Origin: Sphingorhabdus sp.
GTDB taxonomy: Bacteria; Pseudomonadota; Alphaproteobacteria; Sphingomonadales; Sphingomonadaceae
Length of the DNA stretch: 45,698 nt
Direction of reading: 5' to 3'
Assembly: GCF_023910635.1 (NCBI RefSeq)
Contig: NZ_JAAVVZ010000020.1
Span: 1 to 45,698 of the forward strand
Shown: positions 8,853-17,624 of the stretch, piece after piece
How positions within the stretch are numbered: position 1 is the stretch's first letter
How the letters are laid out: each line of letters opens with the position of its first letter
The notes under the pieces: model-generated
Told to the model about the DNA's origin: nothing
Seen by the model: only the letters and a program-made list of their open reading frames with translations
Databases searched by the model: none
Translations under genes and position numbers: made by a program

Positions 8853-10253
8853 TCAAGACTCTGCGTCGTCGCTAAAATCGATTGCATTTTTGCGGACGGA
8901 AATGCCCAATAGCTTTAGCTTCCGGTGCAGCGCTGAGCGCTCCATACCGACAAAAGCCGCTGTTTTTGAGATATTGCCGGAAAAACGTTTGATCTGCACC
9001 CGCAAATATTCGCGTTCAAATGCTTCGCGCGCCTCACGTAATGGCGCTCCCATAAGAGACGTTACATTATGTTCTGCGCCTTCATAGCTGTTGATGATTT
9101 CTGACGGCAGCATATCAGCCTCAATTGTCGCAACGCCTTCTGCCGGCGCCAATATGATGGTGCGTTCAATGATGTTACGCAATTGCCGGACGTTGCCCGG
9201 CCATTCGCATGCCTGAAGTGCTGCCATCGCATCGCCCGAGAAGTTAGGTGGCGAAATGCGATGTTCAGATGCAAAGCGCGCGGCATAATGGTTGACGAGG
9301 TCGGGGATATCTTCGCGCCGCCCTGACAAGGGTGGAATTTCGACCGGAACGACGTTTAACCTGTAAAACAAATCTTCGCGGAACCGGCCTTCGGAAATTT
9401 CGACAGCCAGATCACGCGCAGTGGCCGACACAAAGCGGACGTCGACACGTATTTGCCGGTCACCGCCTACCCGAACGAAGCTCTGGTCAGTTAACACCCG
9501 CAGGATCTTGCCTTGTGTGGTGCGCGGCATGTCTGCAACTTCGTCTAGGAACAGTGTCCCGCCATGCGCTTTCTCCAACATGCCCGCCTGCACGAGACGG
9601 CCATCCTGTTCGATTCCAAACAATTCTTCGTCAAATCTTTCAGGAGACAATCGCGCGGCACTTACGGACACGAAAGGCGACCCTGCCCGCGGGCTCCAGC
9701 TATGCAGCAACCGTGCAGCAACCTCTTTGCCCACACCTGCCGGTCCAGTGATAAGCATTCGGCTTCCTGTGCCAGCGACCTTCTTCAGCGTTGCGCGTAC
9801 CGCGTTGATCGATACCGACGAACCGGTTAGTTCCTCCGAATGCCCAACACGCGCCTTAAGGTCGGCATTTTCAGCACGCAGCCGTTCCGTTTCGGTTGCC
9901 TTTGAAACGAGGTGCAGCAACTTGCTGGCTTCAAATGGCTTTTCGATAAAATCGACCGCACCTTGCCCAATGGCAGCAACAGCAGTGTCGATATTCCCAT
10001 GGCCCGAGAACACGATAACCGGGATTTGCGGATCGCGGATTTTGATGGCGCGCAGTAACTCAATCCCGTCCATGGAAGACCCGCGCAGCCAAACGTCCAG
10101 AAGGATAAGCGACGGAAGCCGTTCATCCAGTGCAGCCAATGCTTCATCTGCGGAGGCTGCGGTTCTGGTGCCGTATCCTTCGTCATCAAGGACACCGGAG
10201 ACCAAGTCCCGAATGTCTTGTTCATCGTCTACAATCAGTATGTCGAGTGCCAT
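8853..10253 (-). CDS. ntrX: Response regulator NtrX
   Basis: Partner of sensor NtrY, controlling nitrogen metabolism, redox and envelope functions in alphaproteobacteria. Starting at ATG 10253 gives MALDILIVDDE and 466 residues; a longer frame to 10298 would overlap ntrY and is not needed. The receiver domain has acidic DDE near 9-11, phosphoacceptor Asp53 (LLDVWLRG) and the KPF lysine. The AAA+ domain has Walker A GPAGVGKE and Walker B GGTLFLDEVADMP. The GAFTGA loop needed to contact sigma54 is missing: the segment reads ELFGIEQDGRLVQAGMLEKA. The C-terminal Fis-type helix-turn-helix includes NISKTAAFVGMERSALHRKL. One base separates it from ntrY. Confidence 0.95.
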   Translation of the reverse strand: MALDILIVDDEQDIRDLVSGVLDDEGYGTRTAASADEALAALDERLPSLILLDVWLRGSSMDGIELLRAIKIRDPQIPVIVFSGHGNIDTAVAAIGQGAVDFIEKPFEASKLLHLVSKATETERLRAENADLKARVGHSEELTGSSVSINAVRATLKKVAGTGSRMLITGPAGVGKEVAARLLHSWSPRAGSPFVSVSAARLSPERFDEELFGIEQDGRLVQAGMLEKAHGGTLFLDEVADMPRTTQGKILRVLTDQSFVRVGGDRQIRVDVRFVSATARDLAVEISEGRFREDLFYRLNVVPVEIPPLSGRREDIPDLVNHYAARFASEHRISPPNFSGDAMAALQACEWPGNVRQLRNIIERTIILAPAEGVATIEADMLPSEIINSYEGAEHNVTSLMGAPLREAREAFEREYLRVQIKRFSGNISKTAAFVGMERSALHRKLKLLGISVRKNAIDFSDDAES

Positions 10254-10254
10254 A

Positions 10255-12519
10255 TTAGCCCATAACCTCATCTGAATTGGAAGGTGGCGGGGACGCATTT
10301 AGCTTCCCCACGCGCAACGCCACGATTTCCGGATTGAACTTCAACGTCACAACCGCGCCATCTGGCTTGTTGTCAGACAGAGAAATCTCTCCGAAATGTT
10401 CCTCGATAATCTTTTTCACGATGGCCAGGCCAAGCCCCGAACCTGTTGCCCGGTTGGTGATATAGGGCTCCATAATCCGCTGACGATCCGACGGCAGGCC
10501 AATACCATTATCTGCAATCCGAATGGTCAGGCCGCTGTCTTCCACCACCAGATCGACAACAATCGCACCGTCGACGTCGCCCATTTTCTTTTTCTCTTCA
10601 ATCGATTCTACCGCATTTTTGAGAATATTCGTGATCGCCTGCCCCAGCTGACGCCGGTCGGAGATCAATGTGGGAAACGAGCCATCCTGATTATAGGTAA
10701 AGCTGATATCGGGATGTGCCACCTCAAACATGAACACTGCATGGCCCACAATGTCATGAACGTTTTCGGCACGGAACAACGGCTTCGGCATGCGTGCAAA
10801 GGACGAGAATTCGTCGACGATGTTACGCAAGTCACCGACTTGGCGGACGATTGTGCTCGTCAACTGCTCGAATATTGCTTCGTCTTGGACAATATTTTTG
10901 CCAAACCGCCGTTGCAGGCGCTCTGCGGCCAACTGTATCGGGGTCAGCGGATTTTTGATTTCATGAGCAATACGGCGCGCAACGTCCGACCATGCCGCGC
11001 TGCGTTGGTCTGCCAATTGCTGGCTAATATCTTCAAAGGTCACCACACTGCCCTGCTCTCGCGGGGAGACGGTTACAGCCACCGTGAGTGGTTCAGGTCC
11101 ATCCGCCAATTGCACCACGCCGCGCGGGCTTTCGCTGGCTAATGCAGCCAGTGTAGGCGCGACGCTTGCAAACTTTTGACCCACGATCGTTTTGAATGTA
11201 TTTTTCAGCAGCTTTTCCGCAGTAGAGTTGGCGAGTTGTACCACGCCATCCCCATCGATAGAAACCACACCGGCGGACACAGATTCAAGAACGGCCTCGA
11301 TAAATAGACGTCGTTCACCGAGTTGATGATTGGTCGCTAACAACACGCTGGTCTGTTGCTGCAGCCGTTCGGTCATGCGGTTGAAGGATTGCGCAAGAAA
11401 GGCAACTTCATCGTTGCGGTATTGGTCAATTGTGACTCGCGCGGATAAATCACCCTCTGCAATCAATTGTGCAGCGTTCACGAGATTATTCACCGGACGT
11501 ACAAGGCGGTCGGCAACCCGCAAGGCGACCCACAAAGTGATCCCGATAATCATCAACGACACAAAATACAGCGCAAGATTGAACTGGATTTGCAGCGTGC
11601 GTGCCCGACTGACCATATCGTCATAATCTTGAAGCACCGATTGCGCTTTTTTCCCAAGCGCGAAGGATGGAACTGATAAGGCGCGGCTTGCGTATAAATA
11701 GCTTCGCGGTGTGTCGAACAATATAGTGACAGCTTCAATTCTATCTGCGCGGCTGGTAATAACCATGCCCTCGCCTGCGTTCAGTTTCCTCAAAATGTCG
11801 GCAGCGATCCAGTCCTGCTTCCGGCCATCATTTTCAGTCGCGACCGCTTCTGTCCTTTGAACTCCATCGTCACCAACTGACACAATTGCAGATTCGCTTA
11901 ACCGCCTGCGGAACACTTGGTCCAAGTAATAACTCAAAAAAGCGGGATCATTGGCGTTGGTTTGGCTTAATGCATTTCGGAAATCACCCGCCATCGTGAC
12001 CGTTTCGTCGCCGACATCCTTGGCGTTTACTTCATAATAGCCCTTTGCCAATTCCCCCGCATTTTCCAACATCCCGCGCGCAGAGCCCGAGAACCAAAAT
12101 TGGATACCGCTTTGAAACAGCAATGATGCGAAGATGACGAGAAGAACCGTAGGCACCGCAGTGATCGCCGAAAAAATCGCCACCAAACGGACGTGCAGCA
12201 ATTGCTTGCTGCCAATATTGCTATTCTCCGCTCGCTTCAGCGCCACGCGCCGCCCGAAAAGAACAAGAAGCAATGTCGCTGGCAACAAGTTGCTCACCAG
12301 CATTGTCGCCGATGCAGCAGGCGCCAGTGGTTCCGATTGCGGCCCTTGCCCCACCAAAAGCATAGCCGTGACAAGGCCCGCGACGATCAACATCACGGCG
12401 CTGGCAATTTCCAAAAACTTTATGGACTGACTTTTGCCCAGAAGATCGGCAACCCGTTCGAAAAGACGACGGACAGCGGACGTTGCAGCGCGTTCTTCCT
12501 CAAGGTCCATTGTTGCCAT
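10255..12519 (-). CDS. ntrY: Membrane sensor histidine kinase NtrY
   Basis: Autophosphorylates and transfers phosphate to NtrX. From the ATG at 12519 it has 754 residues; a TTG at 12579 would add 20. There are about four membrane segments: two near the N-terminus, one around VRLVAIFSAITAVPTVLLVIFASLLF, and one before the HAMP domain, leaving a periplasmic region of about 160 residues between the last two. Then come HAMP (RPVNNLVNAAQLIAEGD), a PAS-like domain (EAVLESVSAGVVSIDGDG), HisKA with phosphoacceptor His519 (ARRIAHEIKNPLTP) and HATPase_c (N box NILKNAVES, DNGIGLP, GSGLGLAIV). The gene starts 86 bases after a repeat element that separates it from ntrC. Confidence 0.95.
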   Translation of the reverse strand: MATMDLEEERAATSAVRRLFERVADLLGKSQSIKFLEIASAVMLIVAGLVTAMLLVGQGPQSEPLAPAASATMLVSNLLPATLLLVLFGRRVALKRAENSNIGSKQLLHVRLVAIFSAITAVPTVLLVIFASLLFQSGIQFWFSGSARGMLENAGELAKGYYEVNAKDVGDETVTMAGDFRNALSQTNANDPAFLSYYLDQVFRRRLSESAIVSVGDDGVQRTEAVATENDGRKQDWIAADILRKLNAGEGMVITSRADRIEAVTILFDTPRSYLYASRALSVPSFALGKKAQSVLQDYDDMVSRARTLQIQFNLALYFVSLMIIGITLWVALRVADRLVRPVNNLVNAAQLIAEGDLSARVTIDQYRNDEVAFLAQSFNRMTERLQQQTSVLLATNHQLGERRLFIEAVLESVSAGVVSIDGDGVVQLANSTAEKLLKNTFKTIVGQKFASVAPTLAALASESPRGVVQLADGPEPLTVAVTVSPREQGSVVTFEDISQQLADQRSAAWSDVARRIAHEIKNPLTPIQLAAERLQRRFGKNIVQDEAIFEQLTSTIVRQVGDLRNIVDEFSSFARMPKPLFRAENVHDIVGHAVFMFEVAHPDISFTYNQDGSFPTLISDRRQLGQAITNILKNAVESIEEKKKMGDVDGAIVVDLVVEDSGLTIRIADNGIGLPSDRQRIMEPYITNRATGSGLGLAIVKKIIEEHFGEISLSDNKPDGAVVTLKFNPEIVALRVGKLNASPPPSNSDEVMG

Positions 12520-12605
12520 AAAGACACTGTGGCATTCCTTGCGTTGCCTGAAAAGCACAAAATAGTGGTTTTCTGGCAACGTATCGCGTTAATTCATCCA
12601 CCTAA

Positions 12606-12867
12606 GCCGTGAACGCATAAATATCACCTTCGCGGTTTGAGGCCATACTGTTCAGTGCAAGGCGGCAAGGCGCAGGCTTAGTGGTTCTAAGTCGCGCTTT
12701 GCCAACGCGGCAATGGACAAAATGGGTCAAATCCTTCGGACACCAAAATGGCTTCGATCTCGCAAGCAAAATGCCCTTGCAGGCAGAATGACTGCCTGCG
12801 GCGGCCATTTTGCTTCGATATCTTTGCCATTTTGACGCCGCGAAGGTGATATTTATGCGTTCACGGC
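12606..12867. mobile_element. MITE-like palindromic repeat, copy 1 (between ntrC and ntrY)
   Basis: A 262-bp non-coding element flanked by the direct repeat CTAA (12602-12605 and 12868-12871). Its terminal 30 bp are perfect inverted repeats: GCCGTGAACGCATAAATAT plus the shared inner end CACCTTCGCGG on the left, and the complement on the right. The 224-bp core (12625-12848) is about 95% identical by eye to the reverse complement of 42193-42415, and its start matches 45561-45625. Inside are hairpins such as GCAGGCAG-AATGA-CTGCCTGC and several CAAAATGSC/GCCATTTTG motifs. The outer 19 bp of each arm differ from copies 2 and 3. The right flank is the ntrC stop codon. An open frame of 68 codons crosses it but has no protein-like support. 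Confidence 0.85.
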
Positions 12868-14310
12868 CTAACGCCCGCCTGAAGGGCCAATGCCCCCACC
12901 TGAAGGGCCAATGCCATAGTCAGTCAATTTTTTACGCAAGGTATTGCGGTTTATACCCAACAAAGCCGCCGCCTTTAACTGATTACCCTTCACTTGCTTC
13001 ATCACATGCTGAAGCAACGGGATTTCGAATTGCGCCAGTGCGCGTGGATATAGTTTTTCACGCATTGATCCGCGCTGACGCTGATCCCTTAAAAACTGCG
13101 CCACCGCTGCTTCAAAACTTGCCCCTTGGATGGGCGGTTCTGCGTCATGCGCCGGTTCAACAAATTGCATGATCGTCGCGTCCGTAATGGTATCTTCGCG
13201 ACATAACAAAGCGAGACGGTAGACCAGGTTTTTCAGTTCGCGAATATTGCCGCGCCACGGCATCACCATCAAATGGCCAATGGCATTGTCATCGATTTTC
13301 CGCATCGGCAGACCATCTTTCGCCGCCATCATCAAGAAATGTTGCGCAAGCAGGCCAATATCTTCCGTCCGGTCGCGCAATGGCGGCATTTCGATCGGGA
13401 CGACATTCAGGCGGTAGAATAAATCTTCACGAAAGCCGCCTTTTTCGATCAATGTTGGCAAATTCTGGTTGGTCGCTGCGACGATGCGTACATCTAAGCG
13501 GATGCTGGCTTTGCCGCCGATACGGCTAATGACGCCGCTTTGTAATGCGCGCAATAATCGTGTCTGCGCGTGCATGGGCATGTCGCCAATTTCGTCGAGG
13601 AATAATGTGCCGCCCTGGGCCTGTTCAAACCGACCGATGGATTGGCCAACGGCGCCCGTAAACGCGCCTTTTTCGTGGCCGAACAATTCAGCTTCAATCA
13701 GTTCGCTTGGGATCGCCGCCATGTTGACCGCGACAAAGGGGCCTGTTTTGCGGTGCCCCAGATTATGGATCGCGTCGGCTACCAGCTCCTTGCCCGTGCC
13801 GCTTTCGCCCGAGATTAGCACCGACAGGTCATTCCGCAAAAGCCGTGCGACCATGCGGTAAACATCCTGCATCGCAGCGCTTCTTCCAATCATAGGAAGA
13901 TTGGCCTCGGTGAGCGACTCGAACGGATCTTGCGCCGTTGAGCGCCTCTTTTCGATGCCTTGCTTCACCGCCAGAACGAGATCATTCAGATCAAAGGGTT
14001 TTGGAAAATACTCAAACGCATCAATCTCGCTAGCGCGCACTGCGGTCTCCAGCGTGTTCTGCGCGGACATGATGATGACCGGCATGTCCGGCGTTTTTTC
14101 CATCGCCTCTTTCAACGTGGTCAGGCCATCGCTGTCTTTCAACATGACATCGGTCAGCATCAAATCAAAATGTCCACTGGCCAAAGCCGTGTCGCGCGCC
14201 GCCACGGAATCACATAATGATGTTTCGATATTCTCCGCTTGAAGCGCGGCGCTCACCACAAGGCCGATAGATGCGTCATCCTCAACAATGAGTACCCGTG
14301 GCGGTTTCAT
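12868..14310 (-). CDS. ntrC: Nitrogen regulator NtrC (NR-I), sigma54 activator
   Basis: Phosphorylated by NtrB under nitrogen limitation, it activates sigma54 promoters of nitrogen assimilation genes. 480 residues. The receiver has phosphoacceptor Asp54 (LMLTDVMLKDSDG). The AAA+ domain has Walker A GESGTGKE, the complete sigma54-contact loop GAFTGA (LFGHEKGAFTGA), and Walker B GGTLFLDEIGDMP. The Fis-type helix-turn-helix includes QLKAAALLGINRNTLRKKL. The last 15 residues are a tandem GIGPSGG repeat from a 21-bp duplication (12878-12915), only 7 bases from the repeat element. Its TAG stop overlaps the CTAA target duplication of that element. The start overlaps ntrB by 4 bases. Confidence 0.96.
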   Translation of the reverse strand: MKPPRVLIVEDDASIGLVVSAALQAENIETSLCDSVAARDTALASGHFDLMLTDVMLKDSDGLTTLKEAMEKTPDMPVIIMSAQNTLETAVRASEIDAFEYFPKPFDLNDLVLAVKQGIEKRRSTAQDPFESLTEANLPMIGRSAAMQDVYRMVARLLRNDLSVLISGESGTGKELVADAIHNLGHRKTGPFVAVNMAAIPSELIEAELFGHEKGAFTGAVGQSIGRFEQAQGGTLFLDEIGDMPMHAQTRLLRALQSGVISRIGGKASIRLDVRIVAATNQNLPTLIEKGGFREDLFYRLNVVPIEMPPLRDRTEDIGLLAQHFLMMAAKDGLPMRKIDDNAIGHLMVMPWRGNIRELKNLVYRLALLCREDTITDATIMQFVEPAHDAEPPIQGASFEAAVAQFLRDQRQRGSMREKLYPRALAQFEIPLLQHVMKQVKGNQLKAAALLGINRNTLRKKLTDYGIGPSGGGIGPSGGR

Positions 14311-15398
14311 GCGTTCGTTTTCCCTGATGCAACCGGCAGCAACAGCCGGAACGTCGTTTGCCCCTGCGCAGCATCGCGTTCGAACAGCACGCGGCTGTTC
14401 ATTTGCTGCACGAGTTTGCGCACAATGGCGAGGCCAAGCCCCTGCCCATCGCGTTTCGTGGTCACAAAGGGCGAAAACAGTTCGTCTAGTATATGTTCGG
14501 GCACGCCGGGGCCATTGTCCGAAATAGCGATCTCGACGGGCAATTTAATCGACCGCCGATCAACGTCAGCGTCCCTCAACGCACCGCTCATGACATAGCG
14601 GGTCGAAATGCCTATCACGCCATCAAGACGCCCTTGCAGCGCGTCTGTTGCGTTTTGCAGCAGATTGATGAGTATTTGAACCATCCCGTCGGCATCGATT
14701 AGAACATCTGGCAACGACGGGTCATAATTAATGGAAATTTCCGGCATGCCGCGGTTCGCTGCACGTAGCGAGCGAATGGCACGCTCAATCAGCAAGTGGA
14801 TGTTGGCAGGCGCAAGTTCCGCCGGTTCCGAACGCCCAAGCTTTTGCATTTGGTCGAGCAAACGCGCAATGCGGTCGACTTCGTTCACGATCAATTCCGT
14901 CAGGGCGCGGTTTTTTTCATCGACGATCCGGGCCAGCAACTGCGCTGCGCCTTTGATACCCGCCAATGGGTTTTTTATCTCATGCCCCAATATGGCAGGC
15001 GCGCCCATCGCTTGCTGCTGCCCAATGTCGCGCTGATCGCCGATATGCTCTCGCCCGCCATTACGGGGCGATATGATGGCGATTCTCCATTCCGGCTCCT
15101 TCGACACCGAAGACAGGTTTATATCGACTGTAATGACGCCGTGGGGCGTTTTAAGCTCCATATCTTGGGCAGATATGTCGCCGTCCGGTGACAATAATGC
15201 CGCATTCATCCGCTCGCTTTCAAAAATGAGCGTTTCATCAATGCGTTGCCCCTCCAACCGCCGCCTACTCCGTCCGAAAAACGCCTCGCTGGCGTCATTG
15301 GCATAAGTTATGATGTGATCTGGGGAAATCAAAAGCACCGGAACCGCGATACTCGCCAGCATCTGGCCATAATCGGGACGATGCATGGCTTGCGACAT
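14307..15398 (-). CDS. ntrB: Nitrogen regulation sensor kinase/phosphatase NtrB (NR-II)
   Basis: Soluble two-component kinase that phosphorylates or dephosphorylates NtrC according to PII (GlnB) status. 363 residues without membrane segments: an N-terminal PAS domain (about 12-115, ISPDHIITYANDASEAFFGRS), the H box GHEIKNPLAGIKGAAQLL with His139, an N box of LINLLQNATDAL, and the DNGPGVP and GQGLGLAIV ATP-lid motifs. It sits between dusB (3-base gap) and ntrC (4-base overlap), the classical alphaproteobacterial dusB(nifR3)-ntrB-ntrC operon. Confidence 0.96.
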   Translation of the reverse strand: MSQAMHRPDYGQMLASIAVPVLLISPDHIITYANDASEAFFGRSRRRLEGQRIDETLIFESERMNAALLSPDGDISAQDMELKTPHGVITVDINLSSVSKEPEWRIAIISPRNGGREHIGDQRDIGQQQAMGAPAILGHEIKNPLAGIKGAAQLLARIVDEKNRALTELIVNEVDRIARLLDQMQKLGRSEPAELAPANIHLLIERAIRSLRAANRGMPEISINYDPSLPDVLIDADGMVQILINLLQNATDALQGRLDGVIGISTRYVMSGALRDADVDRRSIKLPVEIAISDNGPGVPEHILDELFSPFVTTKRDGQGLGLAIVRKLVQQMNSRVLFERDAAQGQTTFRLLLPVASGKTNA

Positions 15399-15401
15399 AG
15401 A

Positions 15402-16397
15402 TCAGGCCGCCGACTTGATCAGGAACGGTTCATAAAAGCGCGTCAATTCGTCGATCACGACATTTGGATCGTCAATACGGTTCATAAAGTTTCTGAACTC
15501 TGCCGACCCGTTCAGCCCCTTCGTATACCAGCCAATATGCTTGCGTGCGATACGCACCCCGACTTCGTTGCCATAATGGTCAAGCATGGCGCGATAATGG
15601 TTCATGATAAGGCGAAACTGCGTATCGATATTCGGGTCGTCGATGGTCTGTCCGGTCCGAAACCAGTGCATCATTTGGCCAAGCAACCATGGCTTACCAT
15701 AAGCGCCTCGGCCAACCATCACGCCATCTGCGCCGCTCTGCACCAAAGCAGTTTGCGCGTCTTCAATATTGCAGATGTCGCCATTTACGATGACAGGCAA
15801 TGACACCGCGTCTTTCACCTTACGCACAAAGGCCCAGTCAGCGGAGCCTTTGTACATCTGGTTCCGCGTACGGCCGTGCACGGTGATCATTTTTGCACCC
15901 AGATCCTCGGCAATATGCGCAAGCTCAGGCGCATTCAGGCTTCCATGGTCCCAACCCATGCGCATTTTGACAGTCACAGGCACCGACACGGCCTTCACCG
16001 TTGCCGCAATCAAGCTCGCGGCCAAGGGCAAATCCCGCATCAGCGCAGAGCCGGCGTCGCCATTGACAACTTTTTTGACCGGGCAACCCATGTTGATGTC
16101 GATGATGGCCGCACCGCGTTCTTCGTTCAGCTTGGCCGCTTCGCCCATTTCATAAGGGGTGCAACCGGCAAGCTGCATCGACACTGGCTCTTCAATGGCG
16201 TCCCATTCGCATTTTTGGATGCTTTGCCGCGTCTCACGGATCATCGCTTGGCTGGCGATCATCTCGGTGACGTTCAAGCCGGAACCAAACTCACGCACAA
16301 TTTTGCGGAACGGCATATCGGTCACGCCAGTCATGGGCGCCAATATGACGGGACAATCAATTTTGATGTTGCCGATATGGATGGGTTTCAGTTGCAT
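15402..16397 (-). CDS. dusB: tRNA-dihydrouridine synthase, DusB/NifR3
   Basis: FMN-dependent reduction of uridine to dihydrouridine in the tRNA D-loop. A TIM-barrel flavoenzyme of about 331 residues. Key blocks are the N-terminal [12 protein letters not shown] (FMN site), the catalytic cysteine in [31 protein letters not shown] and the phosphate-binding [15 protein letters not shown] at 16397 (MQLKPIHIG) is the likely start; the open frame also allows a TTG two codons upstream. First gene of the dusB-ntrBC operon; a 19-bp palindrome lies just upstream. Confidence 0.94.
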   Translation of the reverse strand: MQLKPIHIGNIKIDCPVILAPMTGVTDMPFRKIVREFGSGLNVTEMIASQAMIRETRQSIQKCEWDAIEEPVSMQLAGCTPYEMGEAAKLNEERGAAIIDINMGCPVKKVVNGDAGSALMRDLPLAASLIAATVKAVSVPVTVKMRMGWDHGSLNAPELAHIAEDLGAKMITVHGRTRNQMYKGSADWAFVRKVKDAVSLPVIVNGDICNIEDAQTALVQSGADGVMVGRGAYGKPWLLGQMMHWFRTGQTIDDPNIDTQFRLIMNHYRAMLDHYGNEVGVRIARKHIGWYTKGLNGSAEFRNFMNRIDDPNVVIDELTRFYEPFLIKSAA

Positions 16398-16406
16398 CTT
16401 CAAACA

Positions 16407-16425
16407 CTGCCTAAAATTTAGGCAG
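16407..16425. promoter_or_regulatory. Perfect 19-bp palindrome in the dusB-ispDF divergent region
   Basis: CTGCCTAAA-A-TTTAGGCAG: two perfect 9-bp arms around one central base, 9 bases upstream of the dusB ATG and 54 upstream of ispDF. It could be an operator for a dimeric regulator, or a hairpin in the dusB-ntrBC leader that hides the GGCAG stretch next to the start codon. No T-run follows on either strand, so a terminator is unlikely. The regulator is unknown. Confidence 0.45.
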
Positions 16426-16479
16426 GCCGTTACCCGCTTTCAGCTTGGCGGGCAAGTCTGCTGTCGCTAGAGCGCCCAA

Positions 16480-17622
16480 ATGGCATCTCGACCAACCACC
16501 GTTGCACTCATCGTCGCCGCAGGCTCAGGTAGCCGCGTGGGCGGCGCGCAGCCAAAGCAGTTTCGCCTCGTGCGCGGCAAGCCTATGCTGTGGCACAGCT
16601 ATGCGACATTGGCGGCGCACCCGGCCATTGACCAAGTCTATGTGGCGGTTGGTGCGGGCCAAGAAACAGAGGCGGTAGCTGCGTTAGCAGATCTCAAAGA
16701 ACCTATCCTTCTACAAGGCGGGCTGACACGCCGCGAAAGCGTCTATTTGGGGTTAAAGGCGATTGCCACTGCGGAAACGGTTGATCAGGTGTTGATCCAT
16801 GACGCTGCACGGCCCTTCCTTCCAGTTCACGTCATCAACGACCTGTTGGACGCATTGTCGCTTGCGCCCGGTGCTGTCCCCGCCCTCCCTGTCGTTGACA
16901 GCCTTTCACGCGGCACGGATATACTATCCGAAACCGTCGCACGCGAAAATCTGTGGCGTATTCAAACGCCGCAGGCCTTTGCCTTTCAGGACATCTACGC
17001 AGCCCACCAAAGCTGGACGGGCGCAGAACCAACCGACGATGCACGCATGCTCATGGCGCAAGGAAGCGACGTGCGTATCGTGCCGGGCGCGGAGGCGCTC
17101 AATAAATTTACCTTCTCAAGCGATTTTGCAGGAAACAGCATGCCCACATTCCGAAGCGGAAATGGTTTTGACGTCCACCGTCTGGTGCCAGGTGCCGAAT
17201 TATGGCTATGCGGCGTGCAGATTCCCCATGACAGGGGTCTTGATGGCCATAGCGATGCCGATGTTGCCATGCATGCGCTGACCGATGCCATATTGGGGGC
17301 AATTGCCAAGGGAGACATTGGCGATCATTTCCCACCAAGCGACCCGCAATGGCGCGGTGCGTCGTCCGATCGGTTCCTTGCGCATGCCATAAAGGTGGCG
17401 CGCGCAGATGGCTTTGAGCTTTCAAATGCCGATGTTACCATTATCTGCGAACAGCCAAAGGTCGGACCCTTCCGGGGAAAAATGCGCGAACGGCTGGCAG
17501 AAATAATGTCTGTTGATGTGGATCGCATATCGGTAAAGGCAACAACAACCGAAATGCTTGGTTTTACTGGCCGCGGCGAAGGCATCGCCGCGCAAGCCAC
17601 CGCAACTTTTGAGAAAATCTGA
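16480..17622 (+). CDS. ispDF: Bifunctional IspD/IspF (MEP pathway)
   Basis: Two steps of non-mevalonate isoprenoid synthesis in one 380-residue chain. IspD (about 1-222) couples CTP to MEP: glycine-rich ALIVAAGSGSRVGG, then QPKQF, and HDAARPFLP. IspF (about 223-380) cyclises CDP-ME 2-phosphate to MEcPP: zinc ligands Asp231 and His233 (GNGFDVHRL) and the DGHSDADVAMHALTDAILG motif with His257, then KATTTEMLGFTGRGEG at the end. The fusion is typical of alphaproteobacteria, where the intervening IspE step is encoded elsewhere. cinA follows after 2 bases. Confidence 0.97.
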   Translation: MASRPTTVALIVAAGSGSRVGGAQPKQFRLVRGKPMLWHSYATLAAHPAIDQVYVAVGAGQETEAVAALADLKEPILLQGGLTRRESVYLGLKAIATAETVDQVLIHDAARPFLPVHVINDLLDALSLAPGAVPALPVVDSLSRGTDILSETVARENLWRIQTPQAFAFQDIYAAHQSWTGAEPTDDARMLMAQGSDVRIVPGAEALNKFTFSSDFAGNSMPTFRSGNGFDVHRLVPGAELWLCGVQIPHDRGLDGHSDADVAMHALTDAILGAIAKGDIGDHFPPSDPQWRGASSDRFLAHAIKVARADGFELSNADVTIICEQPKVGPFRGKMRERLAEIMSVDVDRISVKATTTEMLGFTGRGEGIAAQATATFEKI

Positions 17623-17624
17623 AT

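Noticed and set aside
9554-9600. Possibility that NtrX lacks GAFTGA through a frameshift
   Set aside because: The frame is continuous and the flanking Walker motifs align; loss of this loop is a known feature of NtrX.
9421-10275. 284-codon plus-strand frame opposite ntrX
   Set aside because: Serine/arginine-rich antisense shadow of ntrX.
12602-12808. 68-codon minus-strand frame across repeat copy 1
   Set aside because: It lies in a palindromic repeat, a related frame in copy 2 differs in phase and content, and there is no ribosome-binding site.
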